Of a stretch of DNA of 45,300 bases, positions 1-8,043 are shown one piece after another (the stretch's first letter is position 1; every line of letters starts with the position of its first letter). Below the pieces are notes generated by a model. The model was given only the letters and a program-made list of their open reading frames with translations, did not search any database and was not told the origin of the DNA. This DNA comes from a virus: positions 1 through 45,300 of the IMG/VR virus record IMGVR_UViG_3300005613_000119. The stretch is one strand, 5' to 3'. The position numbers and the translations under genes were made by a program.

Positions 1-1
1 A

Positions 2-805
2 GAAGATTCACAAGCAAAAGCAAATAAAATTATCTCAATTGCTGAAAATCGTAAAGATTGTGTTGCTGTAATTTCACCATACAGAGGTGCAGTAGTTGAT
101 ATTACAAATACAACCACACAAACAAATAATCTAATAGATTTCTTTTCTCCACTTTCATCTTCTTCTTATGCAATCTTTGATAGTGGATATAAGTACACTT
201 ATGATCGCTTTAATAACTTGTTCCGCTACATTCCCTGTAATGCTGATGTTGCTGGATTGATGGCAAGGACTAATGTAACTGCATATCCTTGGTTCTCTCC
301 CGCTGGACAGCAGAGAGGTGTTCTGAATAATGCAATCAAATTAGCATACAATCCAAATAAAGCACAAAGAGATCTTCTCTATGGCGCAAGAGTGAATTCC
401 ATCATCAATCAACCTGGAACTGGCATTCTTCTCTTTGGAGATAAGACTGCTCTCTCATATGCATCAGCATTTGATCGCATCAATGTTCGTAGACTGTTCC
501 TGACTGTAGAGCAAGCTCTTCGTAGATCTGCTGAGGCACAACTCTTTGAACTGAATAATCAAACCACCAGAGCAAACTTTGTTAATATCGTTGAGCCATA
601 TCTACGAGATGTTCAGGCAAAGAATGGTGTATATGATTTCCTAGTTATTTGTGATGCCACAAATAACACTCCTGATGTAATTGACAATAATGAATTCAGG
701 GCAGATATTTTCCTGAAGCCAACTAGATCCATTAATTATATTACCTTGACCTTTGTTGCCACTAGAACTGGTATTTCCTTCGAGGAAGTAGCAGGTAGAG
801 TCTGA
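2..805 (+). CDS. gp18: Tail sheath protein gp18, C-terminal part (5' end outside window)
   Basis: The frame is open from base 2 to the TGA at 803-805, so the real start lies upstream of the window; the first in-frame ATG or TTG here is internal. About 267 residues are visible. The text around IFDSGYKYTYDRFN and RYIPCNADVAG, followed by NITLTF-like strand-rich sequence and a FEEVAGRV end, matches the C-terminal half of T4-family contractile sheath proteins, which includes the conserved inner domain that packs on the tail tube. It lies directly ahead of the tail tube gene, as in T4. Family assignment is firm; the missing N-terminus cannot be judged. Confidence 0.93.
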   Translation, partial: EDSQAKANKIISIAENRKDCVAVISPYRGAVVDITNTTTQTNNLIDFFSPLSSSSYAIFDSGYKYTYDRFNNLFRYIPCNADVAGLMARTNVTAYPWFSPAGQQRGVLNNAIKLAYNPNKAQRDLLYGARVNSIINQPGTGILLFGDKTALSYASAFDRINVRRLFLTVEQALRRSAEAQLFELNNQTTRANFVNIVEPYLRDVQAKNGVYDFLVICDATNNTPDVIDNNEFRADIFLKPTRSINYITLTFVATRTGISFEEVAGRV

Positions 806-841
806 TCATAAAATAATCAACAATAAAAGGAGGTACTAAAC

Positions 842-1486
842 ATGTCTACACTCAGAACAATTACTGGATTCAAAGAAAGACTCTCTGGTGGTGGCGCAAG
901 ACCTAATCTATTCGAAGTTGAAATTCCAAACTTTCCATCAGAACTTCAAAGTTTCTGGAATACCGGATCAGGACAAGAAGCAGAAACATTTAAGTTTCTC
1001 TGCAAAACTGCCAATCTACCTGCATCAAATGTCAATCCAATTGATGTTCCATTCCGTGGTAGAATTCTAAAAGTTGCTGGAGATAGAACATTTGATCCTT
1101 GGACAGTAACTATCATCAATGATGAGGACTTCAAACTCAGAACTGCATTTGAACGCTGGATGAATGCAATCAGCAAACTAGAAAATAATACTGGTGCCAC
1201 TAATCCTTCTTCTTATATGACTGATGCATATGTTCATCAATTGGGTAGAGGTGCTGGTACTGTCAATTCTACTAACAACTCAGATGCATTGAACGGATCA
1301 GCAATCCAACCACTAAGAAGTTATAAATTTTATGATATTTTTCCAACCAATGTTGCTCCAATTGATCTATCTTATGATAGTGCTGATACAATTGAAGAAT
1401 ATACAGTAGAATTCCAAGTTCAATACTGGACTGCTGGTCAAGGATCTGATAATACTTCTGACGCCACTGGGGTTACAATCTCCTGA
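842..1486 (+). CDS. gp19: Tail tube protein gp19
   Basis: A 214-residue protein beginning MSTLRTITGFKERLS, with the beta-rich pattern of the T4 gp19 tail tube family (NLFEVEIPNF near the N-terminus, GRILKVAGDRTFDPWTVTI in the middle, FYDIFPTNVAPIDLSYDS near residue 180). It would stack as hexamer rings to form the inner tube of the contractile tail. It is longer than T4 gp19 (163 aa), as is common in cyanophages. A strong AGGAGG Shine-Dalgarno lies about 8 bases before the ATG. It sits 36 bases after gp18 and 30 before gp20, and its stop codon overlaps a late-promoter box. Confidence 0.93.
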   Translation: MSTLRTITGFKERLSGGGARPNLFEVEIPNFPSELQSFWNTGSGQEAETFKFLCKTANLPASNVNPIDVPFRGRILKVAGDRTFDPWTVTIINDEDFKLRTAFERWMNAISKLENNTGATNPSSYMTDAYVHQLGRGAGTVNSTNNSDALNGSAIQPLRSYKFYDIFPTNVAPIDLSYDSADTIEEYTVEFQVQYWTAGQGSDNTSDATGVTIS

Positions 1487-1492
1487 TAAATA
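1486..1492 (+). promoter_or_regulatory. Late promoter box (ATAAATA) for gp20
   Basis: GATAAATA overlaps the gp19 stop codon and lies 24 bases before the gp20 ATG. It matches the T4-type late consensus TATAAATA recognised by gp55-loaded RNA polymerase, with the relaxed first base usual in cyanophages. Confidence 0.6.
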
Positions 1493-1516
1493 GTACATTA
1501 TTAGAAAAAATAAATT

Positions 1517-4459
1517 ATGGCTAGACTTTTTGGTTTTTCAATTGAAGACTCAAATAAGAAATCATCTTCTATATTGTCCCCCATTCCTCAAAATAATGAG
1601 GATGGGGTTGATCATTATCTAACTAGTGGATTTTTTGGTTCTTATGTTGACATTGAAGGAGTATATAGAACAGAATTTGATTTAATAAAAAGATATAGGG
1701 AAATGTCTCTTCATCCAGAAGTAGATAGCGCTATAGAAGACATTGTTAATGAAGCTATAGTTTCAGATACTAATGATTCACCTGTTCAAATTGAATTGTC
1801 AAATTTAAATGCCAGTGATGGACTAAAGAAAAAAATAAGAGAAGAATTTAAATATATACTTGAATTATTAGATTTTGACAAAAAAGCTCATGAAATATAC
1901 AGAAATTGGTACATTGATGGAAGGTTATATTACCATAAAGTTATAAATCTTAAAAATCCACATGAAGGAATTCAAGAATTGAGATATATTGACTCAATGA
2001 AAATGCGTTATGTGAGGCAAGAGAAAAAAATAAAAAAGGATGATATAAATCAAAATTCTACAAATAGATTAATCGGAAATCAAAATCCGATGAATTTTAA
2101 ATTCCCAGAAATAGAAGAATATTTCATCTATGATCCAAAAAGTTCATATCCGATTGGTGGTGGAACTGCAAATATGGGAAATGCTTCACCGGATCGAGGA
2201 GTAAAAATTGCAAAGGATGCAATTACTTATTGTACTTCTGGACTAATTGATAGAAATAAAGGAACTACTTTATCTTATTTGAATAAAGCTATCAAGGCAT
2301 TAAATCAATTGAGAATGATTGAGGATTCATTGGTAATTTATCGCCTGTGTTTAATCGGTGATTCACGAGTCAAAACAGATAATGGATATTCATACATCAA
2401 AGATATTAATGTTGGTGATATTGTTTATGCGTATGATAATAGAGTTGATGCTCTAGTCAAAACTCCAGTCACTAATAAGTGGTTGACTGGAAAAAAGAAA
2501 ACTTATACAGTAAAATCAAAGCATCATAGCATTACCGGAACAGATACTCACCCTGTTCTCGTTTATGATTCTAATACAAAAGAAGTTAAGTATGTACCCA
2601 TTAAGGATCTAATTCCTAAAGTGCATTCACTGACTTATATCAAACCAGAATCTACGAATGATATTGTATTGTTCAATGATGTGAGAGAGAAAGCATACTC
2701 AATTGTTAATACTGAATTCTGGCCAACATTTAAACTAGAAGGAAAAGAAAAATTTATTAAAACTTTATCAGAAAAAACTGGCGTAAAAGAATCAAAAATT
2801 AAAAATTTCCTCTATGGCTTACAACATTTAGAAGAATCGAGTCTAGTTAAACTTAAAAAAGAGTTCGAAGAACTAAATGATATTGAGTATAACGAGAAGT
2901 ATGAAGGATTCTGCAATAATGAGCTTAGTCTCCCTGAGTTTGTAACTCCGGAGTTTGCTCGTCTATTTGGATTCTTGCTTGGCGATGGGTCTGTGAGTAA
3001 ATACAGAGTTGTTTTTGCTGAAGGAGAAGACAAAGAGCAAAATCTTTATTATGCAAATCTTATGAGAACTTTCTTCGGAAATTGTACAAGATATGATTCA
3101 AAGAATAGAAAATACACCAACTACACCACAAGTAATACTCTTGCTGCAGAACTACTAATTTCTCTTGGTTATATTCCAGGAGCAAAAAATAAGAGAATTC
3201 CAAGTTGGGTATTTAATGCATCAGATGAAATCAAGCGACAACTTGTTCTTGGTCTATTGGATGCTGATGGTCATTATCGTGATCTTGTGAATGGATTCTC
3301 ATGTGAAATTTCATTGTGTAATAAACAACTTATTGAAGATATCAAAGAGCTTTGGACTTCTATTGGTTTATGTTCTGGTCAGATTCGCCATAGAATTAGG
3401 GAAGAGCAGATGAGAATCGTTGGCGAGGAAAAAGAACCTCGATTGATGCCAGCATCAGAATCTTATGAACTATATCTAAGTGAATATGAACTTCCGAAGT
3501 TTGAGAAAATTATGTATGTTGAGTATCATTCCGAAGAGGAAGTTTATGATATAGAAGTCGAGCACGAAAAGCATAACTTCGTGGCTAACGGCATTGTGGT
3601 GCACAACTCAAGAGCACCCGAGCGTAGAATTTTTTACATTGATGTTGGTAATCTACCAAAAGTAAAAGCAGAGCAATATCTTCGTGATGTTATGATGCGT
3701 TATCGTAACAAACTCGTGTACGATGCAAGTACAGGGGAGATACGTGATGACAAAAAATTCATGAGTATGCTAGAAGATTTCTGGCTCCCACGCCGCGAAG
3801 GAGGTAGAGGAACAGAAATTGATACGCTACCTGGAGGACAAAACTTAGGTGAAATTACTGATATCAATTATTTTCAATCAAAACTATACAAGGCACTAAA
3901 TGTCCCATCATCAAGAATTGATGGAGATAGCGGTTTTAATTTGGGGAGATCTTCCGAAATACTCAGAGACGAATTAAAATTTAGTAAGTTTGTTGGAAGG
4001 CTCAGAAAGAGATTTTCTAATATGTTTAGTGATATGCTTAAAACTCAATTAATTCTAAAAAATATCATTACACCAGAAGATTGGGAATTAATGAATGAGC
4101 ACATTCAGTATGATTTTCTTTATGACAATCATTTTGCCGAATTGAAAGACTCGGAATTAATGACAGATCGTTTGAATATGCTGTCAATGGCAGAACCTTA
4201 TATTGGAAAGTATTATTCCCAAGATTATGTTCGTAGGAATATTCTTCGCCAAACTGACCAAGAAATTGTCGAACAAGATAAACTCATCAAAAAAGAAATT
4301 AAAGATGGAATTATACCAGATCCAAGTATTCCAGTAGATCCGAATACGGGAATGCCGATACAAGACGAGGACAATATCCAGGGTGAATTAGGAAAAGTCC
4401 CATTAGAACCACAACCAAAAGAAAAATCTATAGACATCCCATCTGGAGGGGAAATATAA
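1517..4459 (+). CDS. gp20: Portal vertex protein gp20 with in-frame intein
   Basis: A 980-residue precursor. Residues 1-277 and 698-980 join to a 560-residue portal protein, near the usual cyanophage gp20 size. The N-part has LISPIPQNNEDG-like sequence and ALNQLRMIEDSLVIYRL; the C-part resumes at SRAPERRIFYIDVGNLPK and runs through LEDFWLPRREGG and LPGGQNLGEI, the most conserved gp20 block. The portal is the dodecameric ring at the head vertex through which DNA enters and to which the tail attaches. Residues 278-697 are an intein set exactly between YRL and SRAPERR (separate entry). Without splicing the portal would be interrupted in its core, so splicing is presumably efficient. Arginine codons just after the intein favour CGT/CGC, unlike the AGA elsewhere in the gene. 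Confidence 0.95.
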   Translation: MARLFGFSIEDSNKKSSSILSPIPQNNEDGVDHYLTSGFFGSYVDIEGVYRTEFDLIKRYREMSLHPEVDSAIEDIVNEAIVSDTNDSPVQIELSNLNASDGLKKKIREEFKYILELLDFDKKAHEIYRNWYIDGRLYYHKVINLKNPHEGIQELRYIDSMKMRYVRQEKKIKKDDINQNSTNRLIGNQNPMNFKFPEIEEYFIYDPKSSYPIGGGTANMGNASPDRGVKIAKDAITYCTSGLIDRNKGTTLSYLNKAIKALNQLRMIEDSLVIYRLCLIGDSRVKTDNGYSYIKDINVGDIVYAYDNRVDALVKTPVTNKWLTGKKKTYTVKSKHHSITGTDTHPVLVYDSNTKEVKYVPIKDLIPKVHSLTYIKPESTNDIVLFNDVREKAYSIVNTEFWPTFKLEGKEKFIKTLSEKTGVKESKIKNFLYGLQHLEESSLVKLKKEFEELNDIEYNEKYEGFCNNELSLPEFVTPEFARLFGFLLGDGSVSKYRVVFAEGEDKEQNLYYANLMRTFFGNCTRYDSKNRKYTNYTTSNTLAAELLISLGYIPGAKNKRIPSWVFNASDEIKRQLVLGLLDADGHYRDLVNGFSCEISLCNKQLIEDIKELWTSIGLCSGQIRHRIREEQMRIVGEEKEPRLMPASESYELYLSEYELPKFEKIMYVEYHSEEEVYDIEVEHEKHNFVANGIVVHNSRAPERRIFYIDVGNLPKVKAEQYLRDVMMRYRNKLVYDASTGEIRDDKKFMSMLEDFWLPRREGGRGTEIDTLPGGQNLGEITDINYFQSKLYKALNVPSSRIDGDSGFNLGRSSEILRDELKFSKFVGRLRKRFSNMFSDMLKTQLILKNIITPEDWELMNEHIQYDFLYDNHFAELKDSELMTDRLNMLSMAEPYIGKYYSQDYVRRNILRQTDQEIVEQDKLIKKEIKDGIIPDPSIPVDPNTGMPIQDEDNIQGELGKVPLEPQPKEKSIDIPSGGEI
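2348..3607 (+). mobile_element. LAGLIDADG intein in gp20 (420 aa)
   Basis: Residues 278-697 of the precursor. Splicing blocks are visible in order: block A begins CLIGDSRV with Cys1; block B contains GTDTHPVLVYD with the TxxH motif; block F is VYDIEVEHEKHNF; block G is ANGIVVHN, ending in His-Asn, followed by Ser as the +1 nucleophile. Between them are two dodecapeptide motifs of a LAGLIDADG endonuclease, LFGFLLGDGSV and LVLGLLDADGH, each with the catalytic Asp. Everything needed for both splicing and homing is present, so this looks like a full-length active intein. Its removal restores a continuous portal protein. Confidence 0.93.
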
Positions 4460-4461
4460 AC

Positions 4462-4468
4462 ATAAATA
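4462..4468 (+). promoter_or_regulatory. Late promoter box ahead of gp67-like gene
   Basis: CATAAATAA lies 24 bases upstream of the small prohead core gene. This is the same box and spacing as for gp20. Confidence 0.55.
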
Positions 4469-4492
4469 ATAAAAACTTACATTTTTAATCAC

Positions 4493-4645
4493 ATGGAAGA
4501 TTTAATGGACATGATTGCTTCTGATGAATCACCTTCTCAGATTAGCGATAAAATAAAAGATATTTTATATTCAAAATCCGCAGAAAAAATAGATCAATTT
4601 AGACCAGAAGTTGCTGCGTCTCTTTTTGGCGAAACGGAAGATTAA
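4493..4645 (+). CDS. Small acidic protein, probable prohead core protein (gp67-like)
   Basis: A 50-residue open frame beginning MEDLMDMIASDESPSQISDK and ending SLFGETED. It sits between portal gp20 and protease gp21, where T4 has the prohead core genes 67 and 68. The sequence is acidic and helical, with a central SDKIKDILYSKSAEKIDQFR segment and the ending FRPEVAASLFG that I associate with the short prohead core proteins of cyanophages. Its own late-promoter box lies 24 bases upstream. Function is inferred from position and composition: an internal scaffold component degraded by gp21 during head maturation. Confidence 0.65.
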   Translation: MEDLMDMIASDESPSQISDKIKDILYSKSAEKIDQFRPEVAASLFGETED

Positions 4646-4651
4646 TAAATA
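4645..4651 (+). promoter_or_regulatory. Late promoter box ahead of the 88-residue gene
   Basis: AATAAATAA starts at the last base of the preceding stop codon and lies 25 bases before the next ATG, the third late box in this head gene cluster. Confidence 0.5.
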
Positions 4652-4676
4652 ATTAAATAAAGTTATAATTAAAATA

Positions 4677-4943
4677 ATGCAAAGAACTAAAATTCTTTCT
4701 GATGTTGTTTTGACACCAACTACTGCTGGTACTGCTTCTAGTATTGGATCAGCAACTTGTGTTAGATTATATAATAACGATGTAGGTGTAGTTACTGTTA
4801 GTATTTCTACTTCCGTAGGAGCTGCAACTACTTTTAATTTTTCAATTCCTTCGTCAACAGTAGAATTTTTAGAAAAAATTCCCACTGATGTAATTTATAC
4901 TTCTTCACAAATTCAAGCAAATAGAGTAGCATTTACCAACTAA
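4677..4943 (+). CDS. Small beta-rich protein of unknown function in the head module
   Basis: An 88-residue protein beginning MQRTKILSDVVLTPTTAGTA. It is rich in Thr, Ser and Val, with alternating hydrophobic residues suggesting a small beta-sandwich; no catalytic motif, signal peptide or membrane segment is visible. It is driven by its own late-promoter box and lies three bases before gp21, so it is expressed with head genes. It may be a minor virion or head-decorating protein, but that is inference from position only. I do not recognise a named family. Confidence 0.7.
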   Translation: MQRTKILSDVVLTPTTAGTASSIGSATCVRLYNNDVGVVTVSISTSVGAATTFNFSIPSSTVEFLEKIPTDVIYTSSQIQANRVAFTN

Positions 4944-4946
4944 AAA

Positions 4947-6698
4947 ATGAAACTAATCACAGAAGAAATTTCTAAAGTAAAATTTATTACAGAAGAAAAA
5001 AATGGACAAAAATCTCTTCACATAGAGGGAATTTTTTTACAAGCTGACATACAAAATAGAAATGGTAGGTGTTACCCAATGGAAACTCTCGCCAGAGAGG
5101 TTAGTAGATACAATGAAAATTATATCGGTAAAGGTAGAGCACTAGGAGAACTTGGACATCCTTGTCTAAGTGAAGATGCAAAGCTACTTTCAGAAAGTAA
5201 TGGTTGGAAGCATATTAAAAACTGCGAAGAAGGAGAATTAGTTTATACCATAAATCCAGAAACAAAAGAAGTTGAATTACATCCAGTCAAAAAAGTTGTA
5301 ATCAATGATCATAATGGTATTATGTATACCATTAAAAACAGAGGTATCAACACCAAAGTTACTCCAGATCATCGTTTTTTGATTATCAATGGTAGAAACA
5401 ATCATGATCATAAGTTTGTGACTGCACAAGAAATTTATGAAGATCTAAACGGAGAAAATGTTTATAAGAAATGGTATATTCCAAAGTATTCTCTAGGTTT
5501 GAATGAGGAAGCTCCTGATACCTATGTGATACCAAAATCTTCTAATATTCAAGTCATCAACGAAAAGACCGAAAAGTATCTAGAAGATCTTGAAATTGAA
5601 TTCAATACCTTTGCTGCTTTTCTTGGCATTTACCTAGCAGAAGGTCACTGTAGCATTAGAACTAATGGTTCTTATAATGTTGGCATTACTCAAAATCAAG
5701 GAGAAAAAGCAGATCGAATCAAAGAAATTTTAGATTCAATTAAAGAATTAACTTGGCATGAGAGCTATTGTGATGGTAAAATTATTTGGACTTGTTATGA
5801 TAGAAGACTTGGTGAATATCTACACCAATTTGGTGATTGCTATTCTAAGTATATTCCAAGAGATTTTATAAAAAGTCTCAATTCTGATGTAGCAAGAATA
5901 TTTATTGATTATTTTGTTCTTGGTGATGGTAGAGGCGATCTACAAAAACAATATTCTAGATGTGATTGTTTTAGTGCATCAGAAAAATTAATTGATGATA
6001 TTGCTCAAATAGCTACTATAGCTGGCATTGGAGTTTCTAGATTTAGCGAAACTACCACAGAAAATTATGTGTTTGCTGGTAGAGTTATCAAAGCAGAAAA
6101 TAAAGTTCCACTATACTTTTGTCGTTTCCTAAACACTAAAGGAATTTATCTAGACAATAGATTCCTTGAGATGACTACCGAAGATTGGAATGATAAAGTT
6201 TATTGTATTCAGGTAGAAAATACCAACTTCATGGTAGAACAAAATGGATACAGCTATTGGACTGGTAATTGTGGTCCCACAGTGAATCTAGATCGTGTAT
6301 CTCATATGATCACTTCATTGAAAGAAAGTGGCAATAATTTCATTGGTAAAGCAAAAATTCTCGATACTCCTATGGGAAAAATTGCTTCATCTCTAATTTC
6401 AGAAGGAGTTAAACTTGGGGTGTCTTCTCGTGGAATTGGTTCTTTGGTAGAGCGTAATGGTGTTCGTTATGTCTCTGATGATTTTATGTTAGCTACTGCT
6501 GCTGATATAGTTGCGGATCCTTCTGCCCCAGATGCTTTTGTAAATGGAATAATGGAAGGAGTTGAATGGATATATGACGCATCTAGGAATGATTGGTTAA
6601 TGCAAAACATGAAAAAAAGAATCAATCATCTAGTTAATACTAAAGAACTAGAAGAAAAGAAAATTCAGCTATTTGATGAGTTTTTAAATTCCCTCTAA
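4947..6698 (+). CDS. gp21: Prohead core protease gp21 with in-frame intein
   Basis: A 583-residue precursor whose exteins (residues 1-72 and 442-583) total 214 residues, almost the size of T4 gp21 (212). The N-extein ends GRALGELGHP, the block that carries the catalytic His of the T4 prohead protease family (MEROPS S77). The C-extein begins CGPTVNLDRVSHMI and contains GVSSRGIGS, the block with the catalytic Ser. The enzyme is made as a zymogen inside the prohead and cleaves scaffold and capsid proteins after (I/L)xE. The intein is inserted two residues after the active-site His, so the unspliced precursor should be inactive. The gene follows the 88-residue gene by three bases and is followed by tandem late boxes for gp22. 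Confidence 0.95.
   Translation: MKLITEEISKVKFITEEKNGQKSLHIEGIFLQADIQNRNGRCYPMETLAREVSRYNENYIGKGRALGELGHPCLSEDAKLLSESNGWKHIKNCEEGELVYTINPETKEVELHPVKKVVINDHNGIMYTIKNRGINTKVTPDHRFLIINGRNNHDHKFVTAQEIYEDLNGENVYKKWYIPKYSLGLNEEAPDTYVIPKSSNIQVINEKTEKYLEDLEIEFNTFAAFLGIYLAEGHCSIRTNGSYNVGITQNQGEKADRIKEILDSIKELTWHESYCDGKIIWTCYDRRLGEYLHQFGDCYSKYIPRDFIKSLNSDVARIFIDYFVLGDGRGDLQKQYSRCDCFSASEKLIDDIAQIATIAGIGVSRFSETTTENYVFAGRVIKAENKVPLYFCRFLNTKGIYLDNRFLEMTTEDWNDKVYCIQVENTNFMVEQNGYSYWTGNCGPTVNLDRVSHMITSLKESGNNFIGKAKILDTPMGKIASSLISEGVKLGVSSRGIGSLVERNGVRYVSDDFMLATAADIVADPSAPDAFVNGIMEGVEWIYDASRNDWLMQNMKKRINHLVNTKELEEKKIQLFDEFLNSL
5163..6269 (+). mobile_element. LAGLIDADG intein in gp21 (369 aa)
   Basis: Residues 73-441 of the precursor. 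Block A starts CLSEDAKLLSE; block B has KVTPDHRFLI with the TxxH pattern; two LAGLIDADG helices appear as FLGIYLAEGHC and YFVLGDGRGD; block F is VYCIQVENTNFMVEQNG; the C-terminus is YSYWTGN followed by Cys+1. The residue before the terminal Asn is Gly rather than the usual His, a known but less common variation. Extein junctions are clean: removal leaves GELGHP joined to CGPTVNLDRVS. Confidence 0.92.
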
Positions 6699-6708
6699 TT
6701 TTATAAAT

Positions 6709-6720
6709 TATAAATAAATA
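6709..6720 (+). promoter_or_regulatory. Tandem late promoter boxes for gp22
   Basis: TATAAATA at 6709-6716 overlaps a second ATAAATA at 6714-6720, about 35-46 bases before the gp22 ATG. The first is a perfect match to the T4 late consensus. No comparable box was found directly before gp23, so this promoter probably serves the gp22-gp23 pair. Confidence 0.65.
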
Positions 6721-6754
6721 TAGATTTAATACATAGCTAAATCGGAGAGTTCAA

Positions 6755-7993
6755 ATGTCTCGTGGAAAAAATTTACAAGAAATGGAAGTAGGCACAAAGC
6801 AATCCAGATCTGCTGTAAATGCAAATGCAAAGCCAGCAGAGCCAATGCAGCACCTAACTACTAATATTCCTGATGGCCAAAGCGCAACTGGTTGGGAAGA
6901 CCTAGGTGGTCCTAGACCAGAAAATTATAAGTCTGATGATGATTCAGCAAAGTTCAAAGATCCTGCTGCTACACTAAAGAGTGTCAGTGATGTGGTAAAT
7001 TCTAACGCTAAAGCCGCAGAGGCCATGCAAAAAATGGCAGTAAAAGAAGAAGCGGAAGAAGAGGAAGAACTTGAAAATGAAATTGACGAAGAACTCGAAG
7101 AAGATCAAGAAGAAAGCCTAGAAGAAGGCAACTATAAGAAGAATAAAAAGCATATGGAAGAAGGTGATAAAGATGATGAGGAAGACGAAGACGAAGACGA
7201 AGAAGAAGATGAAGATGAAGATGAAAATGAAGAAGATGAAGAATTAGACGAAGATTTTGATATCGAAGAAGATGTTCAAGCTTTAGTGGAGGGAGAAGAT
7301 CTTTCCGAAGAATTTAAAAATAAAGCAAAAGTAATTTTCGAAGCTGCTCTTCGTACAAAGGTCGAAGAAATTCGTGATGCTCTTAATGAGCAATATCAAA
7401 ATGTATATGAGCAAAAATTATATGAAGAGGTTAGTTCCATGCGGGACGAACTTCAAGAGCGTGTAGATTCTTATCTAGAGTATGTTTCTGATGAATGGAT
7501 GCAAGAAAATGCTCTTGCTATTGAATATGGAATTAAAGAACAGTTAAGTGAATCTTTCTTGAGTAATCTCAAGAATCTTTTTGAAGATCATTATGTACAA
7601 CTACCTGAAGAAAAATATGATGTACTAGAGAATATGGTAGATAAACTTGATGAGATGGAAACAAAACTCAACGAGCAAATTGAAAGAAATGTCCAACTTA
7701 ACAGACGCCTTTCGGAGTCGGTTGCTGACAGAATTTTTGATGCGGTTTCTGATGGCCTAGCCATCACACAAAAAGAAAAGCTCGCTTCGCTTGCCGAAAG
7801 TGTTGAGTTTGAGAGTGAAGGAGAATATCGTGAAAAATTGGAGACTCTAAGGGAATCATATTTCCCAACTAGAAATACGACTCCAACTGCTCAACCTGAA
7901 ACTCTTTCAGAAGGTGTAGTTTCATCTAATGAGGATTATTCCCCATCGATGAACACATACATGAAAGCCCTTTCTATGTTGGCTAACAACTGA
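6755..7993 (+). CDS. gp22: Prohead core scaffold protein gp22
   Basis: A 412-residue, extremely acidic protein. Residues about 85-185 are dominated by Glu and Asp, including long runs of E/D, and are followed by a helical, coiled-coil-like region (residues about 185-345) with regular Leu, Val and Glu spacing. The position between gp21 and gp23 and the composition fit the major scaffolding core protein, which fills the prohead and is degraded to small peptides by gp21. It is longer than T4 gp22 (269 aa), mainly because of the acidic stretch. A GGAG ribosome site precedes the ATG. The C-terminus, NTYMKALSMLANN, resembles the gp23-binding tail of other scaffolds. Confidence 0.9.
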   Translation: MSRGKNLQEMEVGTKQSRSAVNANAKPAEPMQHLTTNIPDGQSATGWEDLGGPRPENYKSDDDSAKFKDPAATLKSVSDVVNSNAKAAEAMQKMAVKEEAEEEEELENEIDEELEEDQEESLEEGNYKKNKKHMEEGDKDDEEDEDEDEEEDEDEDENEEDEELDEDFDIEEDVQALVEGEDLSEEFKNKAKVIFEAALRTKVEEIRDALNEQYQNVYEQKLYEEVSSMRDELQERVDSYLEYVSDEWMQENALAIEYGIKEQLSESFLSNLKNLFEDHYVQLPEEKYDVLENMVDKLDEMETKLNEQIERNVQLNRRLSESVADRIFDAVSDGLAITQKEKLASLAESVEFESEGEYREKLETLRESYFPTRNTTPTAQPETLSEGVVSSNEDYSPSMNTYMKALSMLANN

Positions 7994-8043
7994 TTTTAAG
8001 ATTAAATCAAACAAAAACAAACACATTTAAGAGGTAAAAGCAA

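Noticed and set aside
4571-4885. Minus-strand frame with a hydrophobic C-terminal end
   Set aside because: It overlaps two + strand late genes that have promoters and fit the head cluster; the hydrophobic run is the complement of AT-rich sequence.
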